This document shows positions 45,207-54,714 of a stretch of DNA of 64,000 nucleotides, piece after piece; position 1 is the stretch's first letter, and each line of letters opens with the position of its first letter. The position numbers and the translations under genes were made by a program. The DNA lies in the NCBI GenBank assembly GCA_002256345.1, contig NKIY01000013.1, forward strand, positions 1 to 64,000, given 5' to 3'. The stretch comes from Bradyrhizobiaceae bacterium PARB1. Its GTDB lineage: Bacteria > Pseudomonadota > Alphaproteobacteria > Rhizobiales > Xanthobacteraceae. Below the pieces are notes generated by a model. That model did not search any database and was not told where the DNA came from. It worked only from the letters and a program-made list of their open reading frames with translations.

Positions 45207-46163
45207 TTATTTCACGGCGCCGACTTCCTTGAGATATCTGAGCGTGCCGGGGTGATACGGGGCCGGTGACTCCGCTGATGTCTGCGTGGCGAGATTGATG
45301 TTCTCGGCTTCCTTGTGGACGGCGACGAGATCGGCCTTGTTCTCGAAGATCGCCTTGGTGATCGCATAGGCGGTCTCGTCCGACATCTTGTCGGTGGCCA
45401 TGATCTGATTCCAGGCAGCAAAACCCTTGCTGTCGGTGGTTTGGCCGGGATAGCTGCCGGCCTTGATCACGCTGGGTGCGAAGATCTGGCCGTATTTCTT
45501 GACGATCGGTTCGAGCAGGTAGTCGATGTCGATCAGCTTGATGTGAACGCCCGGCGTCGCCGCGAGATCAACGACTGCGGCGGTCGGCACGCCGCCGCCC
45601 CAGAAGAACGCATCGATCTTGCGGTCCTTCAATGCTGCAGCGGATTCGGCGACCGACAATCGCTCGCGCTTGACGTCCTTGTCCTTGTCGAGGCCGGCGG
45701 CTTCCAGCAGTCGAAAGGTCTGTGCTTCCGAGGCGCTGCCCGGCGCGCCGCCGGAAATGCGCTTGCCCTTGAGGTCGGCGAATTTCTCGATTCCGGTGCC
45801 GGCGATGGTCACTACATGCACGGGGCTGGAATAGACGGCCACGATGGTGCGGAGCGGTACAGGCTTCTTGAACTTGTTTTCGCCCTTGATGGCATCGGAG
45901 GCGACGTCGCCTGTCATGAAGCCGAGATCGGCCTGGCCGGTCTCCAGCAGCTTGATGTTGTCGATGCTGCCGCCGGTTACTTCGCCGGTGGCCTGGGTAT
46001 GCGGGAGTTTCTTCGAAAGCAGGTTCGCAAGGCCGCCGCCGAGCGGGTAGAAGATGCCGCCGGTGCCGCCCGTCGCGATCGCGATGGTCTTTTCCTGCGC
46101 GGCTGCGGGGCTTGCCACGCAGGCGATCCCGAGCAGGGCGACGCTTAAAGCAGTCCACTTCAT
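45207..46163 (-). CDS. TAXI-family TRAP solute-binding protein (copy B)
   Basis: A 318-residue relative of copy A with signal peptide (about 1-22), IAIATGGTGGIFYPLGGGLAN and PAPYHPGTLRYLKEVG. Long stretches are identical to copy A (for example around LDKDKD, KDRKIDAFFW and GVPTAAV), but the ligand-region residues differ, so the two may bind different solutes. It lies 70 bases after the permease gene and 39 before copy A in one operon. Confidence 0.92.
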   Translation of the reverse strand: MKWTALSVALLGIACVASPAAAQEKTIAIATGGTGGIFYPLGGGLANLLSKKLPHTQATGEVTGGSIDNIKLLETGQADLGFMTGDVASDAIKGENKFKKPVPLRTIVAVYSSPVHVVTIAGTGIEKFADLKGKRISGGAPGSASEAQTFRLLEAAGLDKDKDVKRERLSVAESAAALKDRKIDAFFWGGGVPTAAVVDLAATPGVHIKLIDIDYLLEPIVKKYGQIFAPSVIKAGSYPGQTTDSKGFAAWNQIMATDKMSDETAYAITKAIFENKADLVAVHKEAENINLATQTSAESPAPYHPGTLRYLKEVGAVK

Positions 46164-46233
46164 CGTTTCACTCCCCGAAGTTGGCGGCGCCGCTTATCTG
46201 CGGCGTCCGCTATATTGTTTTTCTTGCCGTCTC

Positions 46234-48264
46234 CTATGCTGTCACCGGCTGTACGCGGGTACGCGCCTGCCAGAGCAGGACGCCGAGGCCGATAATCAGG
46301 CCGGGCGCGAATGTGTAGCTGATGTCGCGGCCGATGAGGGACTCAAGGATGGCCTCGATCAGGCTCGGGAACACCAGCAGCAATCCCGATAGCAGAAGCA
46401 GTGCGCGCTCGACCGGCGTATTTTGTCGCAGGCCCCAGTTCTGCGCGACGGCCGCCAGTGCCAGCAGGCCGCAAGTGGTCTTGAAGGTGATCTCGACGAT
46501 ATCCACCCACGAGCCGCCCTTCGGGATCGACAGCAGCAGGCCGACGCCCTGGGGATCGCAGACGAACACGAACGGCACCAGGAAGGCCGGCAGCGTATAC
46601 TTCCACGACTGCAGCGTTGTCTTGTAGGGATCGCCGCCGGTGATCGCAGCGGCTGCGAAGGGCGACAGCGCGGTCGGTGGCGAGACTTCCGACAGCACGG
46701 CGTAATAGAAAATGAACATGTGCGCGGCGTAGTCGGGCACGCCCAGCTTGATCAACGCCGGCGCGGCGATGACGGCGCAGATGATGTAAGATGCCGTCAC
46801 AGGCACCGCGAGGCCAATGATCCAGACAATCAGCGCCGTATAAAGCGCGGTCAGCAACAGGCTGCCGCCGGCATAGGCGATCACGATCGACGAGAACTTC
46901 AGGCCGAGGCCGGTCAGGGTGACGACGCCGACCACGATGCCGGCACAGGCGCAGGTGGTGGCCGCGTTCAGCGCGCCGATCGAGCCATCCGCCAGAGCCC
47001 TCACCAGCTTCTTCGGCATCAGGGCCGTGTCCTTGCGCAGGAAGCTGAGCGCAAAGGTCACGACGATCGCATAGAACACCGACAATGCCGGCGAGAATCC
47101 GATCACCATGAAGACGACGACCGCGAGCAGCGAAACGAAATGGAAGCCGTAGCGCTTGGTCATGGTGCCGAGGCCGAGCTCGGGCGTGATGTTGACGTTC
47201 TTCGCGCCGAAGCGCTTGGCGTCGATCTCGACCATGATCAGCAACGACAGGTAGTAGAGAACGGTCGGGATAGTCGCCATCCAGATCACGTCGAGATAGC
47301 TGATCTTGAGGAATTCAGCGATCAGGAATGCAGCGGCACCGAGCACCGGCGGCGACAGGATGGCGCCGAGACCGCCTGCGGCGAGCAGGCCGCCGGCCGC
47401 GTTCTTCTCGAAGCCCGCCTTTTTCAGCATCGGCGCAGCAACCGTGCCGATCATCACCGTGGTGGCGACGCCGGAGCCCGAGGGGCCGCCGAGCAGGAAT
47501 GACGAGAGCACCACGGTGCGGCCCGCGGCATTGGGCTTGTTGCCCATCAGCGCCAGCGAGAAGTCGATGAAAAATTTTCCGGCGCCGGATTGCGCGAGGA
47601 AGGCGCCGAAGATTGTGAACAGGATGATCAGCGTCGCGGAGACGTCCACGGCAACGCCAAAGATGCCCTCCAGCGTGATGAAGAGATGGCCGATCAGGCG
47701 CGACAGGTCATAGCCGCGATGGGTCCACGGCGCCGGCAGATGCGGGCCGAGCATGGCATAGGCGATGAAGAAGATGGATACGACCGGCATGATCCAGCCG
47801 GTGGTGCGGCGCGTCGCTTCCAGCAGCAGGAGGATGAAGACGACGCCGACGATCACGTCCATGCGTTCCGGGACGGTGGCACGGTCGGTAAAGTCTTCGC
47901 CACCCCACAGCGCGTAGACGATGGTGGCGATGGCCACGATGCCGGGCAGGATGTCCCACCAGCGAACGCGGTCGCGGAACCGCTTGGCCACGGGGAACAG
48001 CATGAAGCTGAGGATCAGCGTGAAGGCGACATGGATATAGCGCAGCTCCTGCGTCGGCACGATCGCATAGGCCGCATAGAGGTGGAACAGGCTCATCGTC
48101 ACGGCGATGGCGGTCGCGATGATGCCGGTCCAGCCGAACAGACGGTTTGCTGCGCCTTCTTCGGCTTCGATCAGCTCCTCGACCTTCTGCATCGTAGCGT
48201 CGGAGATGATCTCCGCCTCGACGATTTTGGTGCCATCGGTCGCGCGCGCTTTGTCTTCAGCCAT
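46234..48264 (-). CDS. TRAP transporter fused permease (DctQM type)
   Basis: Membrane part of the TAXI-TRAP system, 676 residues. An N-terminal four-helix DctQ-like section (about 45-170) is fused to a twelve-helix DctM-like section. GPSGSGVATTVMIGT (about 285-300) and the EVSPPTALSPFAAAAITGGDP motif near 560 are hallmarks of the fused type. It imports acids with Na+ or H+. ATG at 48264 follows GGGGGAAG; the frame upstream to 48330 is not needed. It is the first gene of the permease-TAXI-B-TAXI-A operon. Confidence 0.92.
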   Translation of the reverse strand: MAEDKARATDGTKIVEAEIISDATMQKVEELIEAEEGAANRLFGWTGIIATAIAVTMSLFHLYAAYAIVPTQELRYIHVAFTLILSFMLFPVAKRFRDRVRWWDILPGIVAIATIVYALWGGEDFTDRATVPERMDVIVGVVFILLLLEATRRTTGWIMPVVSIFFIAYAMLGPHLPAPWTHRGYDLSRLIGHLFITLEGIFGVAVDVSATLIILFTIFGAFLAQSGAGKFFIDFSLALMGNKPNAAGRTVVLSSFLLGGPSGSGVATTVMIGTVAAPMLKKAGFEKNAAGGLLAAGGLGAILSPPVLGAAAFLIAEFLKISYLDVIWMATIPTVLYYLSLLIMVEIDAKRFGAKNVNITPELGLGTMTKRYGFHFVSLLAVVVFMVIGFSPALSVFYAIVVTFALSFLRKDTALMPKKLVRALADGSIGALNAATTCACAGIVVGVVTLTGLGLKFSSIVIAYAGGSLLLTALYTALIVWIIGLAVPVTASYIICAVIAAPALIKLGVPDYAAHMFIFYYAVLSEVSPPTALSPFAAAAITGGDPYKTTLQSWKYTLPAFLVPFVFVCDPQGVGLLLSIPKGGSWVDIVEITFKTTCGLLALAAVAQNWGLRQNTPVERALLLLSGLLLVFPSLIEAILESLIGRDISYTFAPGLIIGLGVLLWQARTRVQPVTA

Positions 48265-48466
48265 GTTTCTTCCCCCGGGAGTTTCCCGCGCGCCGGATTT
48301 GCCGGCCTTATTACTTTTAGTGCGGCGCATTCATGCCGTTTTGACCGGCTGGCGCAAGAGCTTGGCGGTGAAACTTTCGTCGCGCGTGCATTCATTCTCT
48401 CCGCAAGCGGTAGAGGTTGGAAGGAGCCCGATTGACCAACTGCATGGCCCGGTCCACTTTCGTGCG

Positions 48467-49426
48467 ATGATCGACCATCGAAGGACAATCAGACGACGCT
48501 GCATTGCAGCGCTCACGTGCATGCTCGCCCTGTGGACGGCGACGGCGCGCGCCGAGTCCATTGCCATCCTCACGGGCGGCAGTTCCGGCGTCTACTATCC
48601 GCTCGGCGTCGCCATTGCGATGGTCTATGCGGATATTCCGGACGCGAAGGTGCTGGTGGAAACAACCGATGGTTCGGTTGAGAACCTGATGCGGTTGCAG
48701 CAAGGCAGCGGGCAGGTGGCTTTTGCGCTGGGCGATGCGCTGCTGGCCGCATGGCGCGGTGACCGCGATGCAGGCCTCGGTGGCAGGCTGGATCGCCTGC
48801 GCGTCATCGGTGCACTCTATCCGAACTACATCCAGATCGTCGCGACAAAAGCGAGCGGCATTCGCGAGCTGGCCGATCTGAAGGGCAAGAGTCTTGCCGT
48901 CGGTCCTGCCCGATCGGGTACGGAGCTTAACGCCAGGGCCATTTTCTCCGCCGCGGGCATGAACCTCAAATCGCTGGGCAAGGTCGAGACCATCCCATTT
49001 GCCGAATCCACCCAGCGTATGCTGAAGAATGAGCTCGACGCTTCGCTGCAATCGGCCGGCCTCGGCGTGACATCAATCAAGGAATTGACCGACAACAGCG
49101 ATACTGTGCTGGTGCCGGTGCCGCCGTCGGTGGTGAAGAAGCTCGGTGCGCCGTTCCGGCCGGCGACGATCCCGGCGGACACCTATCGCGGCCAGACGAA
49201 ACCCGTCTCGACGGCGTCGGTGATGAACTATCTCGTGACGAGCACATCCGTGAGCGATGAACTGGTCTATCAGATGACGAAGCGCCTGTTCGATGCCGTC
49301 GACGAACTCGCCATCGCACATCGCGCCGGCCACGAGATTAAACTCGCATCTGCCGTGAGCCGCAGCCCGGTGCCGCTGCATCCGGGCGCGCTGAAATACT
49401 ATCGAGAGAAGGGCCTGATCAAGTAA
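48467..49426 (+). CDS. TAXI-family solute-binding protein (copy C), divergent
   Basis: A 319-residue periplasmic protein with a signal peptide (about 1-29, ending TARA) and TAXI motifs ESIAILTGGSSGVYYPLGVA and VPLHPGALKYYREKG. It is more distant from copies A and B than they are from each other. It faces the permease operon across a 202-base divergent region and may supply a third solute or act as a sensor. Its stop overlaps the start of a TPR protein gene by one base (TAATG), so it is translationally coupled to it. Confidence 0.9.
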   Translation: MIDHRRTIRRRCIAALTCMLALWTATARAESIAILTGGSSGVYYPLGVAIAMVYADIPDAKVLVETTDGSVENLMRLQQGSGQVAFALGDALLAAWRGDRDAGLGGRLDRLRVIGALYPNYIQIVATKASGIRELADLKGKSLAVGPARSGTELNARAIFSAAGMNLKSLGKVETIPFAESTQRMLKNELDASLQSAGLGVTSIKELTDNSDTVLVPVPPSVVKKLGAPFRPATIPADTYRGQTKPVSTASVMNYLVTSTSVSDELVYQMTKRLFDAVDELAIAHRAGHEIKLASAVSRSPVPLHPGALKYYREKGLIK

Positions 49427-49938
49427 TGCGTCTGCCGTTCCATTTCCTTGTCGCCATGTGTTTGTTTGGGACGCCCGGTGTGCATGCGGCGGTCGATACC
49501 GATCCGCAGACGCCGCCGGTGCCGAAGGTCGATACTGCGCCATGCTTCGCTGCCATTGCGGCTGGCGACGACGACAAGATCATCGCCATCTGCGGTAATC
49601 TGATCGACAACGCGAAGGCGGTGACGGCCGATCGCCTGAAGGCGGCAAGCGCACGCGCCGCCGCCTATGCCCGCAAGGACCAGATCGATCCCGCCATCGC
49701 GGATTACGACGCAGCCCTGAAAATCGATCTGTCGCGTCCCGACCTCCTGAATGCACGTGGCGAGCTCTGGCGCAGGAAGGGCGACCGTCCGCGTGCAGTC
49801 CGCGATTTCGGTGCAGCCCTGAAGATCGATCCGAAGAACGAGGCCGTTCGCGCCAATTACAAAGCGCTGGCCCAGGAAATCGAGCGGATGGGCGCGAAGA
49901 TGTCGGTGCAGCCACAACCAAAGGCGCCCTTGAAATAG
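49426..49938 (+). CDS. secreted TPR-repeat protein
   Basis: A 170-residue exported protein. The signal peptide is about 1-22; two or three tetratricopeptide repeats follow (about 60-150; PAIADYDAALKIDLSRPDLLNARGE and PRAVRDFGAALKIDPKNEAVRANY). TPR domains bind other proteins. Its coupling to the TAXI-C gene suggests the two products act together in the periplasm, perhaps as a scaffold or adaptor; this is inference. Confidence 0.8.
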   Translation: MRLPFHFLVAMCLFGTPGVHAAVDTDPQTPPVPKVDTAPCFAAIAAGDDDKIIAICGNLIDNAKAVTADRLKAASARAAAYARKDQIDPAIADYDAALKIDLSRPDLLNARGELWRRKGDRPRAVRDFGAALKIDPKNEAVRANYKALAQEIERMGAKMSVQPQPKAPLK

Positions 49939-50004
49939 CCTGTTGTCCAGTGACAATCGGAGCATAAAGAATCCCGGCAGCATTGCCGGGGCGGGAGAGA
50001 TGCC

Positions 50005-51909
50005 ATGACGACCAGCCGCTATCGTGAGGTTCACGCGCAGTCGTTGTCCGATCCGGAGCACTTTTGGGGCGAGGCAGCCAAGGCGATCGACTGGATCGAG
50101 CCGGCTGCAAAGGTGTTCGACGCCAGCATGGGCCTTTATGGCCGCTGGTTCGCGGGCGGCGTGCTCAACACCTGCTACAATGCGCTGGATCGCCATGTCG
50201 CGCGCGGCCGTGCCGATCAGGTCGCGCTGATTCATGACTCGCCGCTGGCCGGCGAAGTCCGTAAATTCACCTATGCCGAACTGCTGCGCGAGACCCAGGC
50301 GCTCGCCGCCGTGTTGCAGGATTTCGGCGTTACCAAAGGCGATCGCGTCATCCTCTACATGCCGATGGTGCCGGAAGCGGTCGTCGCCATGCTCGCTTGC
50401 GCGCGCATCGGTGCGGTTCATTCGGTCGTGTTCGGCGGCTTCGCCGCGAAGGAACTGGCGACGCGCATCGACGATGCGCGGCCGAAGTTGATCCTGTCTG
50501 CAAGCTGCGGCCTCGAGCCCGGCCGTATCGTGCAATACAAGCCGCTGCTGGATGAGGCGATCAGCCTCGCGAGCGAAAAGCCCGCTTCTTGCATCATCCT
50601 GCAACGCCCGCAGCTTGGCTGCGCTCTCGTTGCCGGTCGCGATCACGATTGGGCTGAGCTACGCCGCCAAGCGATCGCCGCGAACAAGTCCGCCGACTGC
50701 GTGCCGGTGCTCGCCACCGATCCACTCTATATTCTCTATACGTCAGGGACCACCGGCAAACCGAAAGGCGTCGTCCGCGACAATGGCGGCCATGCGGTCG
50801 CGCTCGCCTGGTCGATGGAGAACCTGTACGGCGTGAAGCCCGGCGAGGTCTGGTGGTGCGGCTCCGATATCGGCTGGGTGGTCGGCCACAGCTATATCAT
50901 CTATGCGCCGCTGTTTCATGGTGCGACCTCGATCATGTATGAGGGCAAGCCGGTGGGCACGCCCGATGCCGGCGCGTTCTGGCGCGTGATCTCCGAGCAC
51001 AAGGCCGTCGCCTTCTTCACCGCACCTACCGCTTTCCGCGCCATCCGCAAGGACGATCCGGATGGGGCTTTCATCCGCAAATACGATCTCTCGCATTTCC
51101 GCACATTGTTTCTGGCCGGCGAGCGCGCCGATCCGCCGACGGTGGAATGGGCCGAGGAGCAGTTGAAAGTGCCTGTCATCGACCACTGGTGGCAGACCGA
51201 GACCGGCTGGTGCATCGCCGGCAACCCGGTCGGCCTCGGCATGCTGCCTGTCAAGCACGGTTCGCCGACGGTGCCGATGCCCGGCTACAAGGTCGAGGTG
51301 GTGGACGAGGCGGCGAAGCCCGTGCCTGCTGGCACCATGGGCTCCATCGTCATCAAGCTGCCGATGCCGCCGGCCTGCCTGCCGACACTGTGGGAGCAGG
51401 ACGAGCGCTGCAAGGAAGCCTACTTCAACGAATTCCCGGGCTATTACAAAACCTCGGATGCCGGTTATCTCGATGATGACGGTTATGTCTATGTGATGGG
51501 CCGCACCGACGACATCATCAATGTCGCCGGCCATCGGCTCTCAACTGGCGGCATGGAGGAGATTCTGGCTTCACATCCCGACGTCGCCGAATGCGCGGTG
51601 CTGGGCATCAAGGACAGTATCAAGGGCGAAGTGCCCTGCGGCTTCCTCGTATTGAAGGCCGGTGTCGAACGCGCCAATGCGGAAATCGAGAACGAAGTCG
51701 TCGCACTGGTCCGTGAGAAGCTGGGGCCGGTGGCGGCGTTCAAGCTGGCGATCGCTGTGGCGCGCCTGCCGAAGACGCGCTCCGGCAAGATCCTTCGCGG
51801 CACCATCAAGAAGATCGCCGACGGCGACAGCTGGACCATGCCGGCGACCATTGAGGATCCGAAGGCGCTGGACGAAATCGGGGTGGCGCTGAAAGGTCGG
51901 ATGGGTTGA
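50005..51909 (+). CDS. prpE: propionyl-CoA synthetase (PrpE-like)
   Basis: AMP-forming acyl-CoA synthetase of 634 residues close to PrpE and acetyl-CoA synthetase. An ACAS N-terminal segment (about 5-60) comes first, YILYTSGTTGKPKGVVRDNGG is the P-loop (about 238), WWQTETGWCIAGNP marks the acyl pocket (about 393) and TRSGKILRGTIKKIADG holds the catalytic Lys (about 590). It activates propionate, and perhaps acetate. A GGGAGAG ribosome site precedes the ATG. The 3' end lies within a nested inverted repeat. Confidence 0.9.
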   Translation: MTTSRYREVHAQSLSDPEHFWGEAAKAIDWIEPAAKVFDASMGLYGRWFAGGVLNTCYNALDRHVARGRADQVALIHDSPLAGEVRKFTYAELLRETQALAAVLQDFGVTKGDRVILYMPMVPEAVVAMLACARIGAVHSVVFGGFAAKELATRIDDARPKLILSASCGLEPGRIVQYKPLLDEAISLASEKPASCIILQRPQLGCALVAGRDHDWAELRRQAIAANKSADCVPVLATDPLYILYTSGTTGKPKGVVRDNGGHAVALAWSMENLYGVKPGEVWWCGSDIGWVVGHSYIIYAPLFHGATSIMYEGKPVGTPDAGAFWRVISEHKAVAFFTAPTAFRAIRKDDPDGAFIRKYDLSHFRTLFLAGERADPPTVEWAEEQLKVPVIDHWWQTETGWCIAGNPVGLGMLPVKHGSPTVPMPGYKVEVVDEAAKPVPAGTMGSIVIKLPMPPACLPTLWEQDERCKEAYFNEFPGYYKTSDAGYLDDDGYVYVMGRTDDIINVAGHRLSTGGMEEILASHPDVAECAVLGIKDSIKGEVPCGFLVLKAGVERANAEIENEVVALVREKLGPVAAFKLAIAVARLPKTRSGKILRGTIKKIADGDSWTMPATIEDPKALDEIGVALKGRMG

Positions 51910-51988
51910 GCGCAGCGATACCCATCATCCCGTGTCCCGGCGGTGATGGGTATCGCTCCGGCGCAACACACCTCCGCTCAACCCATCC
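51899..51988. repeat. nested inverted repeat overlapping prpE stop
   Basis: Outer arms GGATGGGTTGAGCG (51899-51912) and its exact complement (51975-51988) enclose inner arms AGCGATACCCATCA (51914-51927) and its complement (51944-51957). The outer left arm contains the prpE stop codon. As RNA it would fold into a long hairpin able to protect the 3' end or terminate. The type recurs in Bradyrhizobium relatives. Confidence 0.65.
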
Positions 51989-52056
51989 TACGACGGTACC
52001 TTACAATTCCCGCATTTCCAGCTAAACACGGCGCCTCACGTCGACAGGACCCACGC

Positions 52057-52323
52057 ATGCGCTTCGCCCCGACCTCCCTCATCGTCCTCACGCTCACTGC
52101 GACGCTGCTCGGCGCCTGCGCACGCCGCACCGATGTACCGATGTCGAGCCTCGGCGACGATGACGACGCCATCTGCCGCGCCAATGGCGTGGCGGTCGGC
52201 TCGCCGCAATATTCGGCCTGCCGCAAGGATCGCGACGTTCAACGCAGCAACGCCATCGCCCGCGCCGATCGCAAGCAGCGCGATCTCGGCGAATACATGC
52301 TGAACAACCCCGGCCGGCCGTAA
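52057..52323 (+). CDS. small lipoprotein of unknown function
   Basis: An 88-residue protein with a lipoprotein signal, TLTATLLGAC (lipid on Cys21). The mature part is polar, has an acidic DDDD stretch and a basic C-terminal half, and fits no family I recognise (AICRANGVAVGSPQYSACR holds two Cys). Similar short lipoproteins occur in Bradyrhizobium. It is probably membrane-anchored in the periplasm. Confidence 0.7.
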   Translation: MRFAPTSLIVLTLTATLLGACARRTDVPMSSLGDDDDAICRANGVAVGSPQYSACRKDRDVQRSNAIARADRKQRDLGEYMLNNPGRP

Positions 52324-52329
52324 GGCGTC

Positions 52330-52357
52330 GCCCGGATACGCTGCGCTCCATCCGGGC
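52330..52357. repeat. short intergenic inverted repeat GCCCGGAT/ATCCGGGC
   Basis: GCCCGGAT (52330-52337) and ATCCGGGC (52350-52357) flank ACGCTGCGCTCC. It follows the lipoprotein stop closely and belongs to a common intergenic repeat type of this bacterial group. Confidence 0.5.
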
Positions 52358-52456
52358 TACAGATTCTTGATGGTCCCTCTCTTTTTCCGCATCCGTTGAT
52401 TTCATCGCGCGCATCCTGTTCTGTGCGCCCGCATCATCGCATCATCGAAGGACGCT

Positions 52457-52675
52457 ATGGACATCAAGGTCAGGGATTCGAACGGCGCGCTGCTCGCCGA
52501 GGGCGACACCGTCACGGTCATCAAGGACCTGAAGCTCAAGGGCTCGTCCACGGTGATCAAACGCGGCACGGTGATCAGGAATATCCATCTCACCGATAAC
52601 GAAGACGAGATCGAAGGCCGCACCGACAAGGTGAAGGGGCTGGTGCTGCGTACGGAGTTTCTGAAGAAGGCGTGA
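52457..52675 (+). CDS. PhnA-domain protein (YjdM-like, no zinc ribbon)
   Basis: A 72-residue protein made only of the C-terminal PhnA domain: [25 protein letters not shown]-type start and [12 protein letters not shown] end. Full-length PhnA/YjdM has a zinc ribbon before this; here it is absent, as in many proteobacterial short forms. Despite the name it is not tied to phosphonate use. No operon partner is evident. Confidence 0.85.
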   Translation: [72 protein letters not shown]

Positions 52676-52741
52676 GAGCGTCGAGGCGTGTGATCTCCGC
52701 CCCCACGGCGCAGTTTTGTTGCTCGAGGGAGAGATGAAAAC

Positions 52742-52767
52742 AAAAAAGCGGCGGGTTGCCCCGCCGC
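52742..52767 (-). terminator. Rho-independent terminator of trcR
   Basis: GCGGCGGG-ttgc-CCCGCCGC (52748-52767) is a perfect 8-base stem followed on the minus strand by six T residues (52742-52747). It lies 30 bases after the trcR stop. Confidence 0.9.
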
Positions 52768-52796
52768 GTTCGTGTCTTCCTTAACTCGTGTTGCGC

Positions 52797-53498
52797 TTAT
52801 TCTTCGTCCGCGTCCTGCTTTTTGCCGCCGATACCCTTCAGCTTGGCGAACACGGCGTCCACATTGAGGTCGTCGTCGCTCTTCTCGGCGCCTTCGTACT
52901 CGTCCTTGCGGGTGGTCTCCGAGGCCGGCAGCAGCGTGGCGCCACCATAGGCCGCCTGCTGGTCGAGCGGCTTTTCCTTCGCCGCGCGCTGCACTTCGAA
53001 ATCGAGTTCGATCTGCGAGCACAGGCCGAGGGTCACCGGGTCCATCGGTGTCAGGGTCTGCGCGTTCCAGTGGGTGCGGTCGCGGATCGAGGCGATGGTG
53101 GTCTTGGTGGTGCCGACCAGACGCATGATCTGGGCGTCCTTGAGTTCCGGGTGGTTCCGCACCAGCCAGAGGATCGCGCTCGGACGCTCGTGGCGGCGCG
53201 AGACGGGGGTATAGCGCGGGCCCTTCTTCTTGGCGGCGGGCGGCAGCACCACCTTGCTCTCTTCGAGCTTGAGGCGGTAATTCGGGTCGCTTTCGCCCTT
53301 TTCGATCTCCGAGCGGGTTAGTTGGCCGTTCGAAATCGGGTCCATGCCCTTGATGCCCTGGGCGGCGTCGCCGTCGGCAATGGCGCGAACTTCGAGCACG
53401 TGCATCTTGGTGAAATCGGCGACCTGGTCGAAGGTCAGCGCGGTGTTGTCAACCAGCCACACGGCCGTCGCCTTTGGCATCAGCGGGGCGTTGCTCAT
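52797..53498 (-). CDS. trcR: TrcR cell-cycle transcriptional regulator (DUF1013)
   Basis: A 233-residue protein of the DUF1013 family, conserved in alphaproteobacteria and named TrcR in Caulobacter, where it binds RNA polymerase and cell-cycle promoters. Near-invariant segments are PLMPKATAVWLVDNTALTFDQVADF at the start and RPSAILWLVRNHPELKDAQIMRLVGTTKTTI (about 105-135), a likely helix-turn-helix. The C-terminal tail is acidic. It is single, with its own terminator, and divergent from ispH. Confidence 0.88.
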   Translation of the reverse strand: MSNAPLMPKATAVWLVDNTALTFDQVADFTKMHVLEVRAIADGDAAQGIKGMDPISNGQLTRSEIEKGESDPNYRLKLEESKVVLPPAAKKKGPRYTPVSRRHERPSAILWLVRNHPELKDAQIMRLVGTTKTTIASIRDRTHWNAQTLTPMDPVTLGLCSQIELDFEVQRAAKEKPLDQQAAYGGATLLPASETTRKDEYEGAEKSDDDLNVDAVFAKLKGIGGKKQDADEE

Positions 53499-53729
53499 GG
53501 CAAATCTCCTTTGCGCTCCGCCCGCCTTTTTGGAGGCGGAGCCATCTGGTCATCGGGGATGACGGGGAATTAGCCTTCTATATAAGCTGCGCCGGGGCGG
53601 ACGCGCAATGGCGGACGTTTCGGCCTTGACAGCGCCCTAAACGCGGCCCAAGTCCTTATACGAACAAGCTCTTTGGCTGATTTTCCATCAATCTGACCGC
53701 TCGGCCCCGGATTTCGGGCGCCAAGGCAT

Positions 53730-54710
53730 ATGGATCGCCCCATTATGACGACCAAACCGCCCCTGAAAATCGTTCTTTGTTCGCCGCGCGGCTTCTGCGC
53801 CGGTGTGGTCCGGGCGATCGATACGGTGGAACGCGCATTGGCCATCCATGGCGCGCCGGTCTATGTCCGCCATGAGATCGTCCATAATAAATATGTCGTG
53901 GACAGCCTGAAGACCAAGGGCGCCATTTTCGTCGAGGAGCTCGCGGAAATTCCGGATAATACTACCGCTCCGGTGGTGTTTTCCGCCCATGGCGTGCCGA
54001 AGTCGGTTCCCGAGGATGCCCGTCAGCGTAATTTCTTCTCGTTGGACGCGACCTGCCCGCTGGTGACCAAGGTTCACCGCGAGGCTGCGATCCACTTCAA
54101 GCGCGGCCGCGAAATCCTGCTGATCGGCCATTCGCACCATCCGGAAGTGGTCGGCACTGTCGGTCAGTTGCCGCCGGGGGCTGTCCAGCTGATCGAGACC
54201 GCCGAGGATGCCCAGACCTTCCAGCCGAAGAATCCGGACAATCTCGCTTTCGTGACCCAGACCACGCTGTCGATCGACGACACCGCGGAAATCGTTGCGG
54301 TGTTGAAGGAGCGTTTCCCGAACATCAACGGCCCGCACAAGGAAGACATCTGCTACGCCACCACCAACCGCCAGCTCGCGGTGAAGAAGGTAGCGCCGGT
54401 TGTCGACGCCCTGATCGTGGTCGGCGCGCCGAACTCGTCGAACTCGCAGCGTCTGCGCGAAGTCGCCGAGCGCGAGGGCTGCCGCGTGTCGGTGCTGGCG
54501 CAGCGCGCCAGCGATCTCGACTGGAGCATGTTCGAGGGCATCACCAGCCTCGGCATCACCGCGGGTGCTTCGGCGCCGGAAGTGATCGTCGAGGAAATCA
54601 TGGAAGCCTTCGCGCAGCGCTATACGCTGCATGTGGAGACGGTGTCGGCTGCCGAGGAGAACGAGTTCTTCCCGCTGCCGCGCTCGCTGCGTCCCGAAGC
54701 CGCCGCGTAA
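53730..54710 (+). CDS. ispH: IspH, HMBPP reductase
   Basis: Last enzyme of the MEP isoprenoid pathway, a 326-residue [4Fe-4S] protein that makes IPP and DMAPP. The three cluster cysteines are in [12 protein letters not shown] (about 22), DATCPLVTK (about 109) and [11 protein letters not shown] (about 208); TTNRQ and SSNSQRL are also characteristic. The ATG at 53730 is taken; 53745 is an alternative. It leads an ispH-thrB-rnhA cluster with a 4-base gap to thrB. Confidence 0.95.
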   Translation: MDRPIMTTKPPLKIVLCSPRGFCAGVVRAIDTVERALAIHGAPVYVRHEIVHNKYVVDSLKTKGAIFVEELAEIPDNTTAPVVFSAHGVPKSVPEDARQRNFFSLDATCPLVTKVHREAAIHFKRGREILLIGHSHHPEVVGTVGQLPPGAVQLIETAEDAQTFQPKNPDNLAFVTQTTLSIDDTAEIVAVLKERFPNINGPHKEDICYATTNRQLAVKKVAPVVDALIVVGAPNSSNSQRLREVAEREGCRVSVLAQRASDLDWSMFEGITSLGITAGASAPEVIVEEIMEAFAQRYTLHVETVSAAEENEFFPLPRSLRPEAAA

Positions 54711-54714
54711 GGCG

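Noticed and set aside
53630-53670. TTGACA and TTATAC upstream of ispH as a sigma70 promoter
   Set aside because: The spacing is about 24 bases, far from the normal 16-18, so the two boxes cannot work together.
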